DNA of 64,000 nucleotides from contig NZ_CP047242.1 in assembly GCF_009856605.1 (NCBI RefSeq), forward strand, positions 3,602,001 through 3,666,000, read 5' to 3'. The stretch comes from Trichormus variabilis 0441 (GTDB taxonomy: Bacteria; Cyanobacteriota; Cyanobacteriia; Cyanobacteriales; Nostocaceae). The notes below the pieces were generated by a model. That model had not been told where the DNA came from. It did no database searches and saw only the letters and a program-made list of their open reading frames with translations. Numbering within the stretch: position 1 is the stretch's first letter; each line of letters opens with the position of its first letter. Both the position numbers and the translations under genes were made by a program. Positions 8,679 through 17,167 of this stretch are shown piece by piece.

Positions 8679-8801
8679 GCGTTTTCTGAATTTACTAACA
8701 ATTCAATTGTCAGGGGCATTTTTTTATTTTGTAATACATGGCTTGAGGTGATACAACCTCATCGATTTACTCCTCAAGTCACCCGCTCTGGATAAGCATT
8801 T

Positions 8802-9025
8802 CTCGAATTCGCCAACAGTGTCAGTCAACGTCTCGTTAACCCACTTGTTTGTTTAGGGGATGGTCATGATGGTGTGTGGAATTTAGTCGAAGAGTTTGGT
8901 AAAAAAGAACATTTTGAGCGATTGCAGCTAGGATAAAAATTTCTGGCGCACAGTGGAATGTTGAGAGTGTCAACCACATCCTTTCTGTTTGTTGTGCTGA
9001 TCTTAATGGTTTACTTGCTATTTGA
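8802..9025 (+). pseudogene. Decayed ISKra4-like transposase fragment
   Basis: One frame gives NPLVCLGDGHDGVWNLVEEFGKKEHF and ends at a stop at about 8935. A second frame then gives RIKISGAQWNVESVNHILSV and ends LNGLLAI at 9023-9025. The first matches the GDGxxGxW region and the second the C-terminal RIKISGAQW region of ISKra4-type transposases. The middle is deleted and the frame shifted. The 63-codon open frame at 8958-9149 is a frame shadow over this relic. Confidence 0.7.
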
Positions 9026-9174
9026 GTATTTCCACCAAAAGTGGATGCTCCCCTTGAAAGCGTGGTTTTGGGCTTTTATGGTTACTATTTTGGTGAAGTG
9101 GCTTTCGCTACTATTCCGTTCAGATGATTATCTAATAAGACCGGCCTAAGTCAGGGTTCTCATAATTATTTGGC

Positions 9175-9198
9175 CCTAGACTTCAGATGAAGTCTAGG
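9175..9198. repeat. Hairpin, 11-bp stem
   Basis: CCTAGACTTCA (9175-9185) and TGAAGTCTAGG (9188-9198) pair perfectly around two bases. No T-run follows, so a terminator is not indicated. It lies just after the transposase relic and may be part of its end. Confidence 0.6.
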
Positions 9199-9654
9199 CA
9201 AATTTGATGTATGTAAATTTCCACATCGCATAAATCTTTACTATTTTTAGTATTTCCAGGCTCTAAGTGTGGAGTAAAGAGTTTCTCAGAAGGATACGTA
9301 AATTTTATTAAAAAAAACCGTAAGAAATGTGTGTAAATATGAACAATTGTTACTGAATTCACTTTAGTTTGTAAAATTCGATTAAATTCTTGGTTGTTCC
9401 CCTATAAGCTTTCTAGACATATTTTTATGGATAATGTCTAGTAATTAGCTTTTTCCGGCTTTGTTTTATGAAGAGTGAGGAGTGTTTATGAATTTGACTC
9501 GGCTAAGAATATCTGTAGAGGGTTCAATAACAAATAACAGAGTATAGAGATATTACCTACTCATAATTTTTTATTTCACCCTCTTGTACGCGTAATAGCA
9601 AATTACTTTTGTTTGCTTACAACGCTATCAAGCTTTTCAATTTTTTGTAGTCAA

Positions 9655-9853
9655 GAAGGAATCTGCTTGCACAGATTGAAGGAATGAATGCTAAAAATCA
9701 AGCATTCACTTCAAAAACTGTTACTAATATAGTTTAGTAGCAACTATGCTGTTTGTAGCGTCACCTTAAACAATCTTCATCTAAGCTACTAAAAATAAAT
9801 CTTGCCATTTCATTTTTTTACCTGATGAAGATATTAGTGAGTACCACAAACAG
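9655..9853 (+). ncRNA. Candidate structured leader or small RNA (hairpin cluster)
   Basis: Several inverted pairs follow each other. They are AATCTG/CAGATT around 9660-9677, TGAATGCT/AGCATTCA around 9685-9708, and a nested pair with outer arms CTGTTTGT (9749-9756) and ACAAACAG (9846-9853) and inner arms ATCTTCATC and GATGAAGAT (about 9773-9832). TAGTAGC and GCTACTA offer a competing pairing. No open frame covers it. It could be a regulatory leader, an independent RNA or a decayed palindromic element. Strand is inferred only from the downstream gene. Confidence 0.3.
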
Positions 9854-10245
9854 TCTAGTCTTACCTGTAAAGACAGATTAGAGAGAATAAGTCTAAACAA
9901 AACATTACAAGGTAAACGTGCATTACCTACTTACCAGGTTAGGTGATACAAGTATGAACTTGTTTCTTTGCCAGAATTACAACACCCAAGACACACCATA
10001 AGCTAGCCTTAGGAGCAACAGTTTATGGATTGAGGATTACTCCTACTAATTAGACATTGCTGTACTTTCACTGATACTACATTAGTTTTTTAGGTGATTG
10101 TTTCTGCTTTAGACTTTCTTTACAAAAACTTCTTCTACCCCTCAAACTTTTGGCTTTAAATCCTTCTTCCTGACTTCGAGTTAAATTTGTCAGCTAGTCA
10201 GGAACAGGCTTGTCTATCAGTCACATTATTTCACCTAAAATTGTC

Positions 10246-11532
10246 ATGACTAAAAATCCAGTCAGAAATATTTGCTTGGTCGTGGTTACTGCTTTGACCT
10301 TCACCGCAGTGTCTTCAGGGGAAATCGGCAAAGCGCAAATATCAGGCAAAACCTACTACGTAGACCAAGGTACTGGGAGTGATTATAACTCTGGCACAAC
10401 GCAAACATCTGCATTTAAGACGATAAACAAAGCTAATCAAATAGTAGCGGCTGGTGATACGATCTACGTAAAAAACGGAACCTATCAAGAAAATATTACA
10501 GTCAAGAAGTCGGGAACACCAGATAAATGGATATCATTGCAGGCTTATCCAGGACAAACCCCGAAAGTAAGAGGAACTCAAGATGGCAGTATTAGCGTAG
10601 AGGGGAGTTACGTCAAAGTTATTGGTTTTGATGTGACTTCAAGCGGAGAAGGGTCTGCTATTAATGTTGGTAGAGGCAACCATCACGTACACATCATTCG
10701 CAATATAGTCCATGATTCTGGATGTGGTGGTATTTCTGCTCAAGAAACAGACTATTTAACCATTGAAGAGAACATTTCTTATCGCAATGCCTTCCGGTCT
10801 GGGTATATGTGTTCGGGAATTTCTATTTATCAAGCCAAAGCCTTTGATGATGCCCCTGGATTTCACAACATCATTAGGGGGAATATTTCTTACGCTAATG
10901 AAAATAAAGTTACCACATCTTGGGGAGGGAGAAGTTTTGTTACCGATGGTAATGGAATTATTATCGACGATTTTAGGCAAACACAAAGCCAGAGATTTAG
11001 ACCACGGTACACACCTTGGACTTTAATTGAAAACAACATTGTTTTTAACAACGGTGGCAGAGGCATCCATATCTATGAAAGCGACAATGTAGTAGTCAGG
11101 AATAATACAGCTTTCAAAAACTTAAGGTCTGGGAATTTAGATGGTCACCTAAATGGTGAACTAACTACGTATTTCTCCAGTAATATCCACTTTTACAATA
11201 ACATAGCCTATTCCAGTAGTCTAAATAAGAAAACATTTGTGGATGATTATTCATCGAAAAATCGGTGGGACAATAACTTGTCATACATTGGTTCTACTCT
11301 GGTTAACGATGGACATTCTGATGTTAAATTGGGTGCAAATAACCGCATCAACGTTAATCCTCTATTTATCAATGCTTCTACTGACCCTAAACTAGCCAAC
11401 TTCCGACTTAATCTTGGTAGTCCAGCCATTGATTCAGGTACTACACAAAGTGCAGCTAGTGTTGATTTTGACAAGAATGCAAGACCTTTTGGCGTAGGGC
11501 CTGACATGGGTGCATTTGAGTTACGCAGATAA
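10246..11532 (+). CDS. Secreted right-handed parallel beta-helix protein (pectate-lyase-like fold)
   Basis: This protein of 428 residues has a signal peptide (MTKNPVRNICLVVVTALTF, cleavage near AVSS). A DUF1565-like opening follows (YYVDQGTGSDYNSGTTQTSAFKTI). Successive beta-helix coils of the Parallel_beta-helix/NosD type come next, with turns such as NIVHDSGCGGISAQE and NIVFNNGGRGIHIYESDNVVVRNNTAF. The C-terminal segment (FRLNLGSPAIDSG, then DMGAFELR) is the usual end of such surface proteins. A role in binding or cleaving polysaccharide outside the cell is plausible, but catalytic residues cannot be fixed. The longest frame begins at TTG 10210. The ATG at 10246 gives a proper signal peptide. 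Confidence 0.85.
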   Translation: MTKNPVRNICLVVVTALTFTAVSSGEIGKAQISGKTYYVDQGTGSDYNSGTTQTSAFKTINKANQIVAAGDTIYVKNGTYQENITVKKSGTPDKWISLQAYPGQTPKVRGTQDGSISVEGSYVKVIGFDVTSSGEGSAINVGRGNHHVHIIRNIVHDSGCGGISAQETDYLTIEENISYRNAFRSGYMCSGISIYQAKAFDDAPGFHNIIRGNISYANENKVTTSWGGRSFVTDGNGIIIDDFRQTQSQRFRPRYTPWTLIENNIVFNNGGRGIHIYESDNVVVRNNTAFKNLRSGNLDGHLNGELTTYFSSNIHFYNNIAYSSSLNKKTFVDDYSSKNRWDNNLSYIGSTLVNDGHSDVKLGANNRINVNPLFINASTDPKLANFRLNLGSPAIDSGTTQSAASVDFDKNARPFGVGPDMGAFELRR

Positions 11533-11861
11533 TTTTTAACAGGACGGCTAATTTAGCTAAAACCGACAGAAGCCCCACGCCTGACCCGATAGGGCAGCGT
11601 GGGATGAATGGAGGAGTCGCCAAACCTTTGATTTGGCAACCTATCGATCCCAATACGGTTCGGTTAAGTTCGAGAGCGATTTTTTTCGGGGGAGATGGGC
11701 AAGAATTAACTAAGGGGGTTAAATATTAATCATTCCAAAGCCCCTGAAATTTTGTAGATGCAAGTTCGGTGTAACGAACAGTATGCTGAATATTTTTATG
11801 CCCCAAATAACTCTGAATTGTTCGGGTATCAACAACTCACCGTTCGCGTAATCGGGGATTG
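11533..11861. other. Intergenic remnant DNA after the beta-helix gene
   Basis: It holds the IS605-like hairpin at 11574-11603. After that come about 250 bp with no supported gene, running into the DUF4351 array. The GC-rich start contrasts with the AT-rich remainder, which fits layered insertions. Confidence 0.5.
11574..11603 (+). repeat. IS200/IS605-type right-end-like hairpin
   Basis: The segment CCCACGCCTGACCC-GATA-GGGCAGCGTGGG folds into a bulged hairpin and is followed by GATGAATG. Hairpins of this form, often preceded by GAAGCCCC as here, occur at the 3' ends of cyanobacterial tnpB elements, where they overlap the guide-RNA scaffold. No tnpA or tnpB frame is visible nearby, so this would be a remnant end. 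It could also serve as a terminator for the beta-helix gene. Confidence 0.4.
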
Positions 11862-12246
11862 TTAGATTTTACTAGTTTGGCTGACTTACTCTTTTGGTTA
11901 GATGCACATTCCGGGAGGGTATGATGCGTGAGTCAGTTATTTATCAAGAAATTCTGGCTGAGGGTGAACAAATAGGTGAACGACGGGAGCGATCGCTCAT
12001 TCTTCGTCAACTCCAAAAACGAGTAGGAGAATTACCTGAGAATGTGGGCGATCGCCTAGAAACTCTCTCCTTAGAACAATTAGAAAATTTGGGCGAAGCA
12101 CTGTTAGATTTCACTAATCTGGCTTATTTATTCTTGTGGTTAGAGGCGCATATCGGAAGGGTATGATGCGCGAGTCAGTTATTTATCAAGAAATTCTGGC
12201 TGAGGGCGAACAACGAGAGCGATCGCCTGTAGGGAATTTAATTTAA
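11862..12246 (+). pseudogene. Tandem array of DUF4351 C-terminal modules (Rpn-family relic), 242-bp period
   Basis: Three partial copies stand head to tail. Copy 1 keeps only the end (LDFTSLADLLFWLDAHSGRV, stop at 11922-11924). Copy 2 is a complete 81-codon module from ATG 11921 to the stop at 12164-12166: MMRESVIYQEILAEGEQIG, then LRQLQKRVGELP, then LEQLENLGEALLDFTNLA. Copy 3 starts at ATG 12163 and breaks off after GEQRERS into PVGNLI and a stop at 12244-12246. Each ATG overlaps the previous TGA (GTATGATG). The modules match the DUF4351 domain of Rpn-like nucleases but lack the nuclease domain. Confidence 0.65.
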
Positions 12247-12275
12247 GGAATGTTGGCGATCGCTACAGTTGCAGT
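12229..12275 (+). repeat. Second copy of the 47-bp DUF456-gene segment
   Basis: It matches 8446-8492 at 41 of 47 positions and shares a 23-base identical core (12253-12275). It sits at the break point of the third DUF4351 module, so the duplication marks the right edge of the rearranged region. Confidence 0.75.
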
Positions 12276-12417
12276 TTTCCTTGAGTTCTTAGACATCTGA
12301 TTTACGATTCTTGCAGCAAACATTTATAAATAAATACTTTACAAATTACTGTATTTTAAAATACCTGGTATTGTGAGTGTAAATAACTCATCTTCTCAAT
12401 ATTTTTACTAGGAGCCT

Positions 12418-13155
12418 ATGATAACTGTTTCTAAACTGACCTTTTTGCAAGGGACAGTTGCCGCGTTAGTGTCTTTACCTGTAGCTGCTGCTAGCATATC
12501 AATGTCAGCGAATTCTGCCCAAGCAGCATTTCTACAAGGTGGATTTGTATTAAGCCCTGGTACTAATGTTGGGTTTGGTAGTAGCAGTGTCACACTAACA
12601 AAAAATTCCCTAGAATTTTTCCCTCAATCAATAACACCAATTGCTATTCAGCCTCTGATAGGAAGCTTCACGGAATTTAATACAGGTAATATTCGCAATA
12701 ATATTTCCTTTGGAACGCCTGTTAAGCCTGAAAATTTATTTATTGACCTTGGTTCACTTCCTATCAGTGGTGTGATTTTACCTAACACTGATACTACCTC
12801 TTTGACAGATGGAAAGAACACTTTCACTCTCACCAACTCTACATATAAAATGATTCCCGTAGGTAATAATGTTGTGGTTGATGTTTCGCTCAGTGGTTTT
12901 TTCACAGGTGATAATCCAAATGCGATCACAAACAGTGTTGGGATCATATCCTTCTCAATTGGCAACACCACAATTACTGATATTGAAGAAATTCTTAACA
13001 AAGGTAGTGGTATCTCCGGGTTGACTTTTTCTGGAGCCTTCTTTACTAATGTATGTGGCAGGTGCGGAAAGATTCCTGAACCAGCCACAATTTTGGGTTT
13101 GGGATTAGTAGGTGGGGCAATGGCTATCTCTCTCCGTCGCAAAAATGTAGCTTAG
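12418..13155 (+). CDS. PEP-CTERM sorting-domain surface protein (1)
   Basis: This 245-residue exported protein has an N-terminal signal region (TFLQGTVAALVSLPVAAASI, ending near SAQAAF). A beta-rich body without a recognised domain follows, then a C-terminal PEP-CTERM signal: IPEPATILGLGLVGG, a hydrophobic stretch and the basic tail LRRKNVA. The PEP-CTERM tail is recognised by exosortase, which is not encoded in the window. The ATG is preceded by ACTAGGAGCCT, a strong ribosome site shared with the paralogue 1.4 kb downstream. Cysteines occur only just before the sorting motif (CGRCGK). It may take part in extracellular polymer or sheath formation. Confidence 0.85.
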   Translation: MITVSKLTFLQGTVAALVSLPVAAASISMSANSAQAAFLQGGFVLSPGTNVGFGSSSVTLTKNSLEFFPQSITPIAIQPLIGSFTEFNTGNIRNNISFGTPVKPENLFIDLGSLPISGVILPNTDTTSLTDGKNTFTLTNSTYKMIPVGNNVVVDVSLSGFFTGDNPNAITNSVGIISFSIGNTTITDIEEILNKGSGISGLTFSGAFFTNVCGRCGKIPEPATILGLGLVGGAMAISLRRKNVA

Positions 13156-13836
13156 TAAACCTGACTTTTCACGGAATGTTGGCAGGTCTCTTTATTTCTG
13201 TGCTTAATTATCTAACGTGAGAAGTCATATTATTAGAATTTTTGAAAATTTATACAAATTATTATTAAGTTCATCAATATTAAGTTATTATCAAGCTTTT
13301 TTAATAACACTAATTATTTAGTGAGTAGATTTAGCAGTCGGAGTTTTGCCAGTGACTAATACTCGTGTACTAATTGCTGTCATTAACTACTTAAATAATT
13401 TAATTTGAAGGGTGTTTGCATATTGCGGGAGTTACAATTTTCGCGTAAGTATTCAAGTCTGAAAAATACCTATCTTAGGAGAGTTGATTTTCCAAAGTGA
13501 GTATTTATAATGATTGAAATTTTCAATTATATTGATTGATTAAATCGTTTTCATAGGCTAGCTTGAGGTTTAATTTTATCCGCAGAAATTTTTACGCCAA
13601 TAGAAATACAAAGAACATCTATACCGACAGTGAAGAGTTTGTAAAGTCACATAGGTGAATATTGCACACTCCGTTGTACTTATGTAATTCTACTATCAGG
13701 TAATAAATCAAGTAATCTTCTGTACCTTAACGTATTTTATATATTTACTGTGTAAAGTACGTGATCTAAGTCTTGCCCGTGTTTACTTAATACTCAAGAC
13801 AATACTGACGTTTACCATCTTTTTTATTAGGAGCCT
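13156..13836. other. 681-bp spacer between the two PEP-CTERM genes
   Basis: This is AT-rich DNA with no supported gene. A weak inverted pair (ACCTGAC/GGCAGGT, about 13158-13187) just after the first gene may act as a terminator. The last 20 bases carry the ATTAGGAGCCT ribosome site of the second gene. The length suggests that the second gene has its own promoter and a long leader. Confidence 0.5.
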
Positions 13837-14508
13837 ATGATGGTCATTTCTAAATCCAACTTTTTGAAGGGAGCAGTTGCAGCATTAGCGACTGTACCCG
13901 TAGTTGCTGCTGGTGTATTTACCTCTGCTGGTGCTGCTCAAGCTGCTCAGTTGGTTGGTGAATTCTCCTTTTCCAGTGATCCTACCGTTTCCGCGACCCT
14001 GACATCAAACTCTGTCTCATTCGTAGCGCCAAAAACATTCACTATCAATCAGAGTTTATCCACTGGTAATTTTACTGGTTTCACAAGTGGCACAATCAAT
14101 AACATTACCAGCTTTAGTACTAACACAATCGTTAATCCTTTCCTAACTTTATTGGGTGGTGCTCTTAGTGGTAGTACTTTTATTGCAAATACTGCCTCAT
14201 ACGATATCAGACAAGCTGCTCCAAACTTAGTAGCCATCGATATTACGACTATAGGAACATTTAAGAACGCTCTCACGAATGAAGAGTCCGATGGGGAAGG
14301 GGTTTTAACTTTACAAACAGGCGGTCGAGGACTGACAGCATTTGATGTTGAAACCCTTCTTACAGGAGGAGGTTCAGTTTCAACCACTTTTTCAGGCTTC
14401 TACTTTGGTACTCCAAGAGTTTCTACCCCTGAACCAGCTACCATGCTAGGACTTGGGCTAGTTGGTGTAGGTGTTGCTATGTCTCGTCGTCGCAAGACTG
14501 TTGCTTAA
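13837..14508 (+). CDS. PEP-CTERM sorting-domain surface protein (2)
   Basis: This 223-residue paralogue of the preceding protein has the same plan. There is a signal peptide (NFLKGAVAALATVPVVAAGVF, cleavage near AAQAA), a Ser/Thr-rich beta-type body and a C-terminal TPEPATMLGLGLVGVGVAM with the basic tail SRRRKTVA. No cysteine is present in the body. The leader around the ATG (TTATTAGGAGCCTATGATGG) is nearly the same as in copy 1, so they probably arose by duplication and may share translation control. An intrinsic terminator follows at 14536-14571. Confidence 0.85.
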   Translation: MMVISKSNFLKGAVAALATVPVVAAGVFTSAGAAQAAQLVGEFSFSSDPTVSATLTSNSVSFVAPKTFTINQSLSTGNFTGFTSGTINNITSFSTNTIVNPFLTLLGGALSGSTFIANTASYDIRQAAPNLVAIDITTIGTFKNALTNEESDGEGVLTLQTGGRGLTAFDVETLLTGGGSVSTTFSGFYFGTPRVSTPEPATMLGLGLVGVGVAMSRRRKTVA

Positions 14509-14535
14509 ATGTTGCTTAAATAATGTCCTAAATTC

Positions 14536-14571
14536 AAAAAAGTTGCTTTTAAAAATAAAAAGCAACTTTTA
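14536..14571 (+). terminator. Rho-independent terminator after PEP-CTERM gene 2
   Basis: AAAAGTTGCTTTT and AAAAGCAACTTTT form a stem around an A-rich loop, ending in a T-run. It lies 30-60 bp past the stop codon at 14508. The symmetry means it could also stop transcripts from the opposite strand. Confidence 0.75.
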
Positions 14572-14683
14572 TATAATTCCCTGATCTAGCTTGAGTAATA
14601 CAGTCTCAGTTAGATCAAATTTTTTTTAATTTTAACTGCGTGAGTTTCACATACCAAAGTTGGTATTTTTTTAATCAATCTTC

Positions 14684-17167
14684 CTAAGCAATGATAACTC
14701 CATAATTAAAAGCCTTGCTAAACTCATCAAAAGATAAGTCAATGAATCCATCGTCAGCACCAGTCCTAGTCTTGCCATCTTTGCCCCAAGGATTACGTAC
14801 CACAAATCTTTTCTCACCACTAGTATTGGTGTAAACATTCGTCACAGAGTAAGCATGATTCCCTACAATATAGCTCGTGCTATCACCCATTCTGGCTGCT
14901 GTTACAGCTTTCCCATTAGCTAAAGCAGTCTCGATAGTAGAGAAACAATTAATATTGGTGGGATCAGCAGGAGTAAAGTCACGTCCAGTCACAAATTGAA
15001 GAGGACGAGAAAGCGCATCTCCATTGCCAATGATATTATAACCAGGCTTGCCTTCTCTCCATTCGCGCCATTGGGCATAAGCTTTTTCTACTAAAGCTAC
15101 CCAGAGAACACCGCCATTAGTTTTAGCAGCTACACTTGTAGCGATACGACGATCAATTGTTACATATTGTGCTTCACCAGGGTCAAAAATTGTCGTTGAG
15201 TAAAAACGCACAGTATAAGTGTTATCACCATTATCTGTAATCATACTATTGATGACGGAACTAGAAGCATTGCCTGCATCATTAGACTGACGACCAAAGG
15301 TTGCACCCAAAGCTGCTAAAAATGCACAATCACCTAGTTGTCCTTGGTCAATATCACCAATTCGTGCTTCGTTAGCACTACCAAAAAGATTACCTGTCGC
15401 CAGGGTGTAGGTGAGAGTCTTACCATTAAAGACGGGTGTTGGTGCTACTGTGCCTAAGAACCAACGACCAACTAGACTAGATTCAAAATCGCTAGCCGCC
15501 ATATCTACAGACGCACCATTAGCAACCTGTGTAGATAGCCATTTTACAGGGTCTTGCATACTAAAACGAGTGCTAGCACCTACCAATGTTCTGAGGTCTT
15601 TTACTTCATTAGCATCTACCTTAGAATCATCTTGCACATTTCTGAAGATATCCAGCATATCCTGGCGACTTAAGTTACCGTCAGCAGCTAAGTTGCGTGT
15701 TAATGTAATGAGTTGTTGGTCGAGAAGATTTTGACTGAACCAATCTTGAACAGTAGCCGATGCTGTTGTGGTTGGTGTGGTCGTGACTGTAAATGTCTGC
15801 TTGACTGTATTACTAGCAGCATTAGTCTTGTCGTAAGCTATTCCTTGAAGAGTATATGTGCCAACTGCCAGATTCAAGCTACTTAAAGACAAACTGTAGC
15901 TGAAACTTGCCTTATTTGCATTGCTAGAATCGGCAGTAAATTTAGTAGCATCAGCCACATCTATCCAACTTCCGTCTGCTTTTTGAATGCGGAAATCTAC
16001 TTTAGAAATGTCGCTCACACCGTTTTTGTCCGATACCCAAGCACTGTTGATACTGAGGGTGTCTGTTGGTTTGAGGCTGGTGTTGTTCAGCTTAAAATCT
16101 AGTGCTGTTGGGGCAAAATTTTCAAATACCTTGAGTTTGTAATTAGTATTGCCACCTTGTGAATAGACTCTAATGAAATAATTGCCAGCATCTAGAGTTG
16201 TGCGGATCGATTCACTACCGCTTCCAGTTCTGTAAGCACCAGTAACAACTTCGCCGCCATCAAACAAGCCATTGCTGTTAGCGTCTCTAATAATCTGTAC
16301 ATCTGCACTGGCACTCAAACCATCAACAACGAGATTCAGGTTACCACGAGCAGACAAACTGAAACTGTAGAAATCATTGATATTTGTTGAATCCACCCTA
16401 TCTGTAAAAGTCTGAGTCTTTTCAGATAAAGTTATTTTCTTCGCATTAGTTAATGTGAGTCCAGGATTCTCAATCGTCAGACTTAAGCGTACTGTATTAC
16501 TAGCAGCACCAGTCTTGTCATAAGCTATGCCTTGGAGAGTATAAGTGTCAGCAGCTAAATTCAAGCTGTTGAGAGACAAACTATAGCTGAAACCGGCCTT
16601 ATTTGTATTGTTAGGATCGACAGTAAATTGAGTAGCATCAGCTACATCTATCCAGCTTCCGTTTGCTCTTTGTATACGGAAATCCACCTTAGAAAGGTCG
16701 CTGATACCATTTCTATCTGATACCCAACCACTGTTGATATTAAGTGTATCTGTTGCTTTGAGAGTGCTTTCATTTAGCTTAAACTCTAGTGAAGTTGGGG
16801 TAAAGTTTTCAAATACCTTGAGATTGTAGTTAGTATCGCCAGTGTTGGAATAGACTCTGATGAAATACTTACCGGCATCTAGCGTCCTGCGAATTGATTC
16901 ACTACCAGTTCCAGTCTTGTTAGAAGTGTTGAGAACTTCGCCGCTATCAACTAAACCATTGCTGTTAGTATCTCTGATTAACTGCAAATCTGCATTAGCG
17001 CTCAAACCATCAACGGCAATATTAAGACTACTACGAGCGGACAAACTGAAACTATAAAAATCATTAGGATCTGTCGAATCCACACGATCTGCGAAAGTCT
17101 GAATATTAGAAGATACAGTGAGCTTTCTAGCAGTAGTTAATGTGTTACCTGCATTATCAAGAGTCAT
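14684..17167 (-). CDS. Calpain-like (C2 family) cysteine protease with two PPC-type repeats
   Basis: This 827-residue protein has two tandem units of about 227 residues. Each begins with a pre-peptidase C-terminal (PPC)-like domain: DPNDFYSFSLSARSSLNIAVDGL in unit 1 and NINDFYSFSLSARGNLNLVVDGL in unit 2. Each PPC is followed by an Ig-like segment (WVSDRNGISDLSKVDFRIQ and its twin). The C-terminal part is a calpain protease: Cys614 in QGQLGDCAFLAALGA, His771 in GNHAYSVTNVY and Asn792 in VVRNPWG, so the triad is complete. No classical signal peptide is seen. The acidic DxNxNGxxD loops (RDTNSNGLVDSGE) suggest calcium binding. The gene stands alone. Confidence 0.85.
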   Translation of the reverse strand: MTLDNAGNTLTTARKLTVSSNIQTFADRVDSTDPNDFYSFSLSARSSLNIAVDGLSANADLQLIRDTNSNGLVDSGEVLNTSNKTGTGSESIRRTLDAGKYFIRVYSNTGDTNYNLKVFENFTPTSLEFKLNESTLKATDTLNINSGWVSDRNGISDLSKVDFRIQRANGSWIDVADATQFTVDPNNTNKAGFSYSLSLNSLNLAADTYTLQGIAYDKTGAASNTVRLSLTIENPGLTLTNAKKITLSEKTQTFTDRVDSTNINDFYSFSLSARGNLNLVVDGLSASADVQIIRDANSNGLFDGGEVVTGAYRTGSGSESIRTTLDAGNYFIRVYSQGGNTNYKLKVFENFAPTALDFKLNNTSLKPTDTLSINSAWVSDKNGVSDISKVDFRIQKADGSWIDVADATKFTADSSNANKASFSYSLSLSSLNLAVGTYTLQGIAYDKTNAASNTVKQTFTVTTTPTTTASATVQDWFSQNLLDQQLITLTRNLAADGNLSRQDMLDIFRNVQDDSKVDANEVKDLRTLVGASTRFSMQDPVKWLSTQVANGASVDMAASDFESSLVGRWFLGTVAPTPVFNGKTLTYTLATGNLFGSANEARIGDIDQGQLGDCAFLAALGATFGRQSNDAGNASSSVINSMITDNGDNTYTVRFYSTTIFDPGEAQYVTIDRRIATSVAAKTNGGVLWVALVEKAYAQWREWREGKPGYNIIGNGDALSRPLQFVTGRDFTPADPTNINCFSTIETALANGKAVTAARMGDSTSYIVGNHAYSVTNVYTNTSGEKRFVVRNPWGKDGKTRTGADDGFIDLSFDEFSKAFNYGVIIA

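Larger units (their letters stand above)
9026..10245. other. 1.2-kb non-coding stretch upstream of the beta-helix gene
   Basis: I found no protein gene that I can support here. It contains an 11-bp-stem hairpin at 9175-9198, an inverted pair CTAGACAT/ATGTCTAG near 9412-9445, and the hairpin cluster annotated separately at 9655-9853. A 19-codon frame with a GAGGAG site starts at 9488 (MNLTRLRISV), but its coding status is open. The stretch may include a long 5' leader for the gene at 10246. Confidence 0.6.

Noticed and set aside
8958..9149. 63-codon hydrophobic open frame
   Set aside because: It overlaps the C-terminal relic of an ISKra4-type transposase in another frame, so it is treated as a shadow.
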